DNA of 64,000 bases from Oceanicaulis sp. HLUCCA04 (lineage in GTDB: Bacteria; Pseudomonadota; Alphaproteobacteria; Caulobacterales; Maricaulaceae): contig LJSH01000005.1 of the NCBI GenBank assembly GCA_001314625.1, positions 120,285 through 184,284 of the forward strand. Direction: 5' to 3'. The first letter of the stretch is position 1. Each line of letters begins with the position of its first letter. Under the pieces are notes generated by a model. The model ran no database searches. It was not told where the DNA came from and saw nothing but the letters and a program-made list of their open reading frames with translations. A program made the translations under genes and the position numbers. Positions 55,705 to 64,000 of this stretch are shown here, one piece after another.

Positions 55705-57719
55705 CTTTCCTGATCCGCAGCCTCGCTATTATCGCGGCGTTCTGCCTGCTGGACGCCAGCGGCATTGCATGGGCGCAAGAGGAAGAACGCGAGAGTATCG
55801 TGTTCTCCGTCATTTCCACCGAACAGACCGAGGCGGTCGAGGCGCTCTGGCAGCCTTTCGTGGCGGACATGGAGGAAACGACCGGGCTGGAGGTCGAGCT
55901 GGTCTCGGCCATCGACTATGCCGGCGTGATCGAGGCGATGCGGTTCGGCCAGGTTGATGTCGGCTGGTTCTCCAACCTGTCCGGCCTGCAGGCGATCCGG
56001 CTGGCTGATGCCGAGGTCTTTGCCAAGACGCTCTATCCGGGCGGTCAGGAAGGCTACCGGTCGGTCATTCTGGTCCCCGATGACAGCCCGATCCAGACGC
56101 TCGATGACCTGCTGGTATGCGATGGCTCGCTCTCGTTTGCGCTGGGTGATCCCAATTCCACCTCCGGCACGCTGGTGCCGCTGGCCTATATCTTCGCCCC
56201 GCGCGGCATTGACCCGCAAACCTGCTTTTCCCAGGTTACCAACGCCAATCACGAGCAGACGGCGCTGGCCGTCGCGAACGGCTTTGTCGATGCGGGCACC
56301 AACAACACCACCAATCTGGAACGGCTGGCCCAGACACGGCCCGAAGCACTGGAAGATGTGCGTATATTGTGGACCTCGCCGCTGATCCAGACCGACCCGA
56401 TTGTCTGGCGGCGTGATCTGCCCGAGGACGCCAAAGCCGACATTTTGTCGTTTTTCCTGACCTACGGGTTCCGCGGCGGTGCAGATCAAAGGGCGCGTGA
56501 ACAGGCCATTCTCGAAGCCCTGTTTCTGGGGGGCTTCCTGCCGGCAACCGATGAGCATTTGCTGCCGATCCGCCGTCTGGAACTGATGCGTGATCTGGCC
56601 GAGACACAAGCCAGCGATGAGCTTGAAGACGGCGAACGGGCGGCGCGCCTTGAACAGGTCGAGATCGCCATGGGCGAGCTGGCCGCCGAAGAGCGCCGCG
56701 TGGCGGTGCGCGATCTCGCCGATGATCTGATAGAGGCGCGCGCGCGCATGGACGCCGAGCCCGATGAGGCCAGCGCGCAGATCACCGGGCTGGTCTCCAG
56801 CTTTCTGGCCGCTCAGCCGCGCATAGAGGTGGAACGCCGCGCCCGCCGGGTGACCGCCGGCGAGCTGACGCGCGGCCTGATCGGCCTTGGCTCAGGGCTT
56901 GCCCTTTTTGGCGTCCTGATGATCCGGTCGCGCCCGCCGCGTTTCGGCCCTTCCAAGCTGATGTCTGACCGGCTAATCGATGCGGCGATCTGGTCGGGCC
57001 TGTTCGGCCTTCTGATCTGGAGCTTCTGGCCCGCGGAGATGTTCAAGCTGCCGCTGCTGGGGGCGAACGCGCCGCGCATGGGCGAATACATTGCCGGCTT
57101 CCTGCAGCTCGATCTGGACGGCTGGGAAGGCTATGCTCGCCAGACCCTGATCACGGTGCAGATCGCGCTGTGGGGCACGGTGGTTGCGGTTGTGGCGGCG
57201 ATTCCGTTCGGACTTCTGGCGTCGCGCAATATCGCGCCAGTCTGGATTGTGCAGCCGGTACGCCGGCTGATGGACGCCTTCCGGGCCATCAATGAGCTGG
57301 TGGTGGCCGCCATTTTCGTGGCAGCGGTGGGCCTGGGCCCGTTCGCCGGCGTAATGGCGCTGGCGCTGCATACGACCGGTGTGCTGGCCAAGCTTTTCTC
57401 CGAAGCGGTGGAGGCGATTGATGACGGGCCGGTCGAGGGTGTGCGCGCAACCGGCGCCGGGCCGGTCAATGAAGTCGTCTGGGGTGTCATCCCGCAGGTG
57501 ATTCCGCTTTGGGCGTCCTACGCCCTCTACCGGTTTGAATCCAATACGCGCGCGGCAACCATTCTGGGCCTGATCGGGGCGGGCGGGATCGGGCAGGTGC
57601 TGATCCAGAACATCCGCTCGTTCGAGTATGGCAAGACGGCCACCATCCTGCTGATCATCATTGCGGCGGTGACGATGGTTGATCTCTTGTCGCAAATGCT
57701 GCGCAAACGCCTCGTTTAG
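55701..57719 (+). CDS. PhnD-PhnE fusion: phosphonate/phosphate-binding protein fused to ABC permease
   Basis: A 672-aa single polypeptide holding what are normally two proteins. Residues 1-25 form a signal sequence (cleavage near IAWAQ), 30-285 a PhnD-type binding domain with the anion-site GDPNSTSGTL, 300-385 a charged helical linker, then a membrane helix at about 391-408 and a PhnE-type permease (further helices about 427-443, 481-505, 532-565, 645-662). The cytoplasmic coupling loop is VEGVRATGAGPVNEVVWGVIPQV. The binding domain is thus tethered to its own channel. Substrate could be phosphonate, phosphite or phosphate; no C-P lyase is nearby. Confidence 0.88.
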   Translation: MTFLIRSLAIIAAFCLLDASGIAWAQEEERESIVFSVISTEQTEAVEALWQPFVADMEETTGLEVELVSAIDYAGVIEAMRFGQVDVGWFSNLSGLQAIRLADAEVFAKTLYPGGQEGYRSVILVPDDSPIQTLDDLLVCDGSLSFALGDPNSTSGTLVPLAYIFAPRGIDPQTCFSQVTNANHEQTALAVANGFVDAGTNNTTNLERLAQTRPEALEDVRILWTSPLIQTDPIVWRRDLPEDAKADILSFFLTYGFRGGADQRAREQAILEALFLGGFLPATDEHLLPIRRLELMRDLAETQASDELEDGERAARLEQVEIAMGELAAEERRVAVRDLADDLIEARARMDAEPDEASAQITGLVSSFLAAQPRIEVERRARRVTAGELTRGLIGLGSGLALFGVLMIRSRPPRFGPSKLMSDRLIDAAIWSGLFGLLIWSFWPAEMFKLPLLGANAPRMGEYIAGFLQLDLDGWEGYARQTLITVQIALWGTVVAVVAAIPFGLLASRNIAPVWIVQPVRRLMDAFRAINELVVAAIFVAAVGLGPFAGVMALALHTTGVLAKLFSEAVEAIDDGPVEGVRATGAGPVNEVVWGVIPQVIPLWASYALYRFESNTRAATILGLIGAGGIGQVLIQNIRSFEYGKTATILLIIIAAVTMVDLLSQMLRKRLV

Positions 57720-57809
57720 GCTCTGCCTGTGTCACACACCTGCCACCTTCGTGTGTCATCGATACAGGCAAGGGACTATTCAGATTCAGCCTGTCCAAGG
57801 GGTTTTTCC

Positions 57810-58952
57810 ATGAAGTTTTCCGCCATGACCTGCGTATCTGCCATCGCGCTTGCCCTGACACTGGGTACTCACGAGGCCGAGGCGCAATCGCGCGATTCCA
57901 TCCGTATCGTCGGCTCGTCCACGGTGTTTCCGTTCACCACCGCCGCATCGGAAAATTTCGGATCGACCTCCGGTTACCGCACGCCGGTTGTGGAATCGAC
58001 CGGCACGGGCGGCGGGATGAATTTGTTTTGCGCCGGTGTCGGCTTGCGCCATCCTGACATTACGGGCGCGTCGCGCCGCATGCTGCCCAGCGAATTCGAG
58101 CTGTGCCAGCGTAATGGCGTGACCTCGATCACCGAAATTCCGCTGGGCTCTGACGGTATTGTTGTCGCGCGTGCCGGCGGAACGCCGGATATCAATTTTG
58201 AACGCCGCGAACTTTATCTCGGTCTGGCAGCTACCATCCCGATGCCGGTCGACAGCGATGGCGAGCCGGTTTTCAATTCGGATGGCGAACTCCTGCCATC
58301 CCGCGATTTCAATGATGTAGCGGCCTATTCGTGTGATGCGTTCATTCCCAATCCGCACAGTCTCTGGTCTGATGTGTCCAATGATCTGCCGGCTGACCGT
58401 ATCGAAGTGCTCGGGCCGCCGCCGACCTCCGGCACGCGCGATTCCTGGATCGAGCTGGGTATCCAGCCTGGTGCCCGCCAGATTGAATGTCTCGATGCGC
58501 TCAGCGAAAGCGACGAGGACCGCTTCGACGAGGTCTCCAGCCGCCTGCGCGAGGACGGCCCGTGGATTGATAGCGGCGAGAACGACAATGTCATCGTCCA
58601 GACCATCGTCAATTCCGACACGGCCTTCGGCGTGTTCGGGTATTCCTATCTGGAGCAGAATTCCGGACGGCTGAACGCTGTGACCATCGAAGGTATCGCC
58701 CCGGAATATGATGATATTTCAGAAGGTGTGTATCCGATTGCCCGCACCATGTTTGTGTACGTGAAAAACCAGCATGTCGCGGCGGTTCCGGGCATCGCGG
58801 AATGGATCGAGGAGCTGACCAGCGAAGATGCCTTCGGTCCGTTCGGCTATCTGGCAGACCGCGGTCTGGTGGCGCTGCCTGAAGCCCGGCGCAACGAGGT
58901 TCGCGAACAATCGCAAGAGCGCGTCCCGATGACGGGTGTAGAGCCTCACTAG
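57810..58952 (+). CDS. PstS-like phosphate-binding protein
   Basis: A 380-aa exported protein (signal peptide to about HEAEAQS) of the PstS-type substrate-binding superfamily: IVGSSTVFPFTTAASENF at the N-terminus, TGTGGGMNLFC, and the anion-site PPTSGTRDSWIE. It has no PstCAB permease nearby, only the Phn-type transporter 90 bp upstream, so either it feeds that system or it is an orphan. AAGGGG lies before the ATG at 57810. The direct repeat TGTGTCA at 57728-57734 and 57752-57758 in the gap is not a canonical Pho box. Confidence 0.85.
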   Translation: MKFSAMTCVSAIALALTLGTHEAEAQSRDSIRIVGSSTVFPFTTAASENFGSTSGYRTPVVESTGTGGGMNLFCAGVGLRHPDITGASRRMLPSEFELCQRNGVTSITEIPLGSDGIVVARAGGTPDINFERRELYLGLAATIPMPVDSDGEPVFNSDGELLPSRDFNDVAAYSCDAFIPNPHSLWSDVSNDLPADRIEVLGPPPTSGTRDSWIELGIQPGARQIECLDALSESDEDRFDEVSSRLREDGPWIDSGENDNVIVQTIVNSDTAFGVFGYSYLEQNSGRLNAVTIEGIAPEYDDISEGVYPIARTMFVYVKNQHVAAVPGIAEWIEELTSEDAFGPFGYLADRGLVALPEARRNEVREQSQERVPMTGVEPH

Positions 58953-59055
58953 GCACGATTGGGTTCATCAACGCGGCGTTAAGCCCGGCAGTATTACCCT
59001 GTGACGCGTAGCGGGCCTTGACGGTTCGCAAGGCACCAAGGGTTTGACGCGCGCA

Positions 59056-60357
59056 ATGATCGGACGCCCCGTTACCTATCACCGGCTCTCGCAGGACGAG
59101 GTCGACAGCATCTGTCAGCGCCATGCAAATCTTTTGCAGGGGCGGATGAATGGTGCGCGCGCCAGTTTTGCCTACAAGGTGATCGAAGGGCTCGACCTTT
59201 CGGGGCGCAATCTCACGGATGCCGATTTTTCCGGCGCGGTGCTGGCGGGTGCCAATCTTTCAGGAACAAACTTCACCAGCGCAAACCTTTTTGCGGCTGA
59301 CATGCGCCGGGCCAACCTGTCAGGCGCGACACTGCGCCGGGCCGATATGCGCGGGGCAATCCTGCGCGGCGCGAACCTCACCGGAGCAGACTTGAGCGAA
59401 GCCGATCTGCGCGAGGGTGCTATCGCCCAGGTGGATCGCGAAAAGGGCCTCGCCATCATTACCCATGAGCAGCGCCCGAACGAGGCTGTGGAGGCCAATT
59501 TCAGCGGCGCCAACCTCTCCAATTCCAAAATGACGGGGGCTATTGCCCAGCGGGCAGACTTTTCCGATGCGGTTCTTATCGGCGCACGGATGCAACGTGC
59601 GAACTTGCGCGGCTCGCGCTTTCCCGGTGCCAATCTGGAAGGGGCCGATCTGTCCGGCGCGGACCTGACCGAAGCCGATCTTACGCACAGCGTTCTCATC
59701 GGCACCAGGATGGACAATGCCCGCACCCGGGGTATGCGGACCGAAGGCGCGCTCACCGATGCGCCGACAGGGCCGGAAATCAGCGCCGATGCAGACGAGA
59801 CTGCCAAGGCGCTGGAAGCCCATGCGCGCTGGTGTGAAACCGGCGGAGCCGAGGGGGCGCCCTCGACTTTTGATGGCGCGGACATGCGCGGCCTCAAGAC
59901 GCTTTCAGGCCGCAATCTGACGGCCTTGCAGGCGCGCGGTGCGACGCTTTACGGGCTGGATCTGGGCGGAGCCCAGCTTCAGGGCGCGCGGCTGGAAAGA
60001 GCCGATTTGCGTATGGCGTCCCTGCGCGGTGCCGATCTTCGCGGCGCAGACCTGACGGGGGCCCGCCTGAACAATGCTGATCTGCGCGGCGCCAAGATTG
60101 GCGCGCTTCTCTTGCCCAATGACCGGAAAATGGCGGCCAGCCTGGCTGCCGCCGTGCTGCGATATGCTGATCTGGATGGCGCGGATTTGCGCGATATTAG
60201 CGCTATCGGCGCGGATTTCTCCTATGCCAGCCTGAAAAACTGCGATGTGCGCCGGGGCCGGTTTACCGGCTCGTGCTTCACCGGGACCAACCTGCCCGCC
60301 GATTTCCGCGAGCATGCAGAAGACCTTGCCGGCGCGGTTGATCTGAACGCCGCCTGA
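59056..60357 (+). CDS. Pentapeptide-repeat protein
   Basis: A 433-aa protein with two blocks of A(D/N)LxG-type pentapeptide repeats (about 46-125 with 152-228, and 272-365 to the end), separated by a short acidic linker (about 235-265). Each block should fold as a right-handed quadrilateral beta-helix. There is no signal peptide, so it is probably cytoplasmic. Function unknown; DNA-gyrase mimicry is known for some members but nothing here shows it. The frame is open from TTG 59044, but the 59056 ATG is preferred. Confidence 0.85.
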   Translation: MIGRPVTYHRLSQDEVDSICQRHANLLQGRMNGARASFAYKVIEGLDLSGRNLTDADFSGAVLAGANLSGTNFTSANLFAADMRRANLSGATLRRADMRGAILRGANLTGADLSEADLREGAIAQVDREKGLAIITHEQRPNEAVEANFSGANLSNSKMTGAIAQRADFSDAVLIGARMQRANLRGSRFPGANLEGADLSGADLTEADLTHSVLIGTRMDNARTRGMRTEGALTDAPTGPEISADADETAKALEAHARWCETGGAEGAPSTFDGADMRGLKTLSGRNLTALQARGATLYGLDLGGAQLQGARLERADLRMASLRGADLRGADLTGARLNNADLRGAKIGALLLPNDRKMAASLAAAVLRYADLDGADLRDISAIGADFSYASLKNCDVRRGRFTGSCFTGTNLPADFREHAEDLAGAVDLNAA

Positions 60358-60369
60358 CGATTAATGGCG

Positions 60370-60456
60370 CTGAAACCCCGGACGCGAAGCGATCCGGGGC
60401 CTGTTTCGGGCAGGGTCTGCAACAGCTTCCCGATGGCCTTGCGGGCCTGCGGCGTT

Positions 60457-60460
<4 letters not shown>
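60370..60460 (+). repeat. Repeat family B, copy 4
   Basis: CTGAAACCCCGGACGCGAAG starts an arm identical to copy 1 for over 30 bases; a middle arm (CCTGTTTCGGGCAGG) and a right arm (GATGGCCTTGCGGGCC) follow, ending GCGTTTCAG. Bases 60457-60459 form the TGA stop codon of the converging secA. Confidence 0.7.
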
Positions 60461-63216
<2,756 letters not shown>

Positions 63217-63361
63217 GTTTTATCAGCCGTCGCGGGGCGAAATGGATGATCAGGCGTACCCGGCCGGTGTACAAGGCAGTCGCGTACCCGGCCTTTGCGC
63301 CTGTGCGGCGCTGGCCCTGAAGCAGCGCGCTCAAGATCAGGGACTTAAGGAGGCAGGCATA

Positions 63362-64000
63362 GTGTGTCAATCGAACCGGACCGCCAGACGCTGCAGTGCA
63401 GTGCTGGCTTCGATCATGGCGATGTCACTCGCCGCCGCTTGCAGCGAGGAACCGGGCCAGCAGCCGCCAGCCGCTGACCCGGCTGCGGAGCCCGCAGTGG
63501 AGGCGCAAGGCCGGGTGGACGTTCTGGCGCGGTTTCTCGCGCTGGAGCCTGCCGGAGAAGGCGATGAAGTGGTGGCCGAAGTCGGCACCACGGTCATTCA
63601 CGCCTCCGATGTGCGCCGCGAGATTGCGGCGCGCAGCCTGCATGACGACCCCGCCAATGTGGCCGTTTCCGATCCTGTCTTTCAGCAGGTGCTGTCAGAA
63701 CTGGTCGAGCAGCGCCTGCTGGCGCTGGAGGCGCTCAGGCGCGGACTGGACCGCGATGTGGAGGCGCGCAGGCGTCTTGCTGCGGCCGAGGAGCGCATTC
63801 TGGGCAATATCCTGGTCGAGACGGTGGTCGCCGACGCCATCACCGATGACGCCATTGCGCGCATCTACGAGGAGCAGAACCGGCTCGCCCCGCGCGTGGA
63901 AGAGGTGCGGGCCAGTCATATTCTCGTGACAACGCGCGAGGAGGCCGATGAAGTGGCCCGGTTGCTCGAAGAAGGCGAAGACTTCGCCCAGCTGGCCCGG
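63362..64000 (+). CDS. PPIC-type peptidyl-prolyl isomerase lipoprotein (partial, runs off right edge)
   Basis: An open frame from GTG 63362 to the window end encodes 213 residues. The GTG lies eight bases after AAGGAGG (63347-63353); from it the protein has a basic n-region and a lipobox (IMAMSLAAAC), whereas the first in-frame ATG at 63416 would leave only nine residues before the cysteine. After a SurA-type helical region (VVAEVGTTVIHASDVRREI) the parvulin domain begins with RASHILVTTREEADEVARLLEEGEDFAQLA. It probably folds exported proteins; its position beside secA fits. Confidence 0.88.
   Translation, partial: MCQSNRTARRCSAVLASIMAMSLAAACSEEPGQQPPAADPAAEPAVEAQGRVDVLARFLALEPAGEGDEVVAEVGTTVIHASDVRREIAARSLHDDPANVAVSDPVFQQVLSELVEQRLLALEALRRGLDRDVEARRRLAAAEERILGNILVETVVADAITDDAIARIYEEQNRLAPRVEEVRASHILVTTREEADEVARLLEEGEDFAQLAR

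Noticed and set aside
55701-57719. PhnD-PhnE fusion as a frameshift artefact
   Set aside because: The reading frame is continuous through a plausible linker with normal codon use, and no separate phnE start with a ribosome binding site is seen.
57728-57758. TGTGTCA direct repeat considered as a Pho box
   Set aside because: The two units are 24 bp apart and imperfect; a Pho box has CTGTCAT units with 11-bp periodicity. PhoB control remains possible but not shown.

Overview
The window is about 64 kb of GC-rich, densely packed chromosomal DNA. It looks alphaproteobacterial, most likely from the Hyphomonadales/Maricaulales side (Oceanicaulis, Glycocaulis or Maricaulis-like). This rests on family content and gene order rather than any database search: an F1FO-ATPase zeta subunit next to purC, a BamF (DUF3035) lipoprotein after lspA, a plant-type GshA after rsmE, a CheY/CheZ pair, eukaryote-like NADP isocitrate dehydrogenase, and secA next to a parvulin gene. 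There are no rRNA or tRNA genes, phage genes, transposases or CRISPR arrays that I can support.

Layout. 1-4.4 kb: a glyoxylate-shunt block with an XRE/ScfR-type regulator (cut by the left edge) divergent from aceA, then an RraA-like gene and aceB. 4.6-9.3 kb: two small membrane genes (BON-like, HhH), meaB, a small secreted protein, icd and trmJ. 9.4-13.1 kb: a tandem pair of heparinase II/III-like lipoproteins. 13.2-23.4 kb: an old alphaproteobacterial backbone (rpsD, grxD, bolA, purL, purQ, purS, purC, ATPase zeta) with several extra genes inserted, including a HicAB toxin-antitoxin pair inside the purine run. 23.7-30.3 kb: ubiD, a DUF6445-like oxygenase-fold gene, a GNAT, a sulfotransferase-like gene with the decayed tail of an aminotransferase beside it, enoyl-CoA hydratase, acyl-CoA dehydrogenase and a TauE/SafE permease. 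30.5-36.7 kb: mutL, rsmD, rluB, tadA and a secreted M23 peptidase pair. 36.8-44.2 kb: panD, cheZ/cheY, maoC-ribF, then ileS-lspA-bamF. 44.4-52.1 kb: marR, a protein methyltransferase, msrB, ubiA, rsmE, a large secreted TPR protein and gshA. 52.4-60.4 kb: a deoxyhypusine-synthase-like/ornithine-decarboxylase polyamine pair, a Phn-type ABC transporter whose binding protein and permease are one polypeptide, a PstS-like binding protein and a pentapeptide-repeat protein. 60.5-64 kb: secA and the start of a PPIC-type lipoprotein.

How the genes work together. The acetate/fatty-acid theme (glyoxylate shunt, Icd at the branch point, MeaB, acyl-CoA dehydrogenase, enoyl-CoA hydratase, MaoC) points to an aerobic heterotroph using acyl-CoA substrates. 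Purine synthesis, ubiquinone synthesis (ubiA, ubiD), glutathione (gshA, grxD), envelope assembly (lspA, bamF, secA, parvulin) and translation fidelity (tadA, ileS, rsmD, rsmE, rluB, trmJ) make up the housekeeping remainder.

The most unusual feature is non-coding. Intergenic gaps carry several families of roughly 90-110 bp multi-arm palindromic elements. One family (termini TGAAAC/GTTTCA) appears four times, always in the same orientation, always between convergent genes, and twice supplies the TGA stop codon of the neighbouring gene. Another (termini TGTCAT/ATGACA) appears three times.
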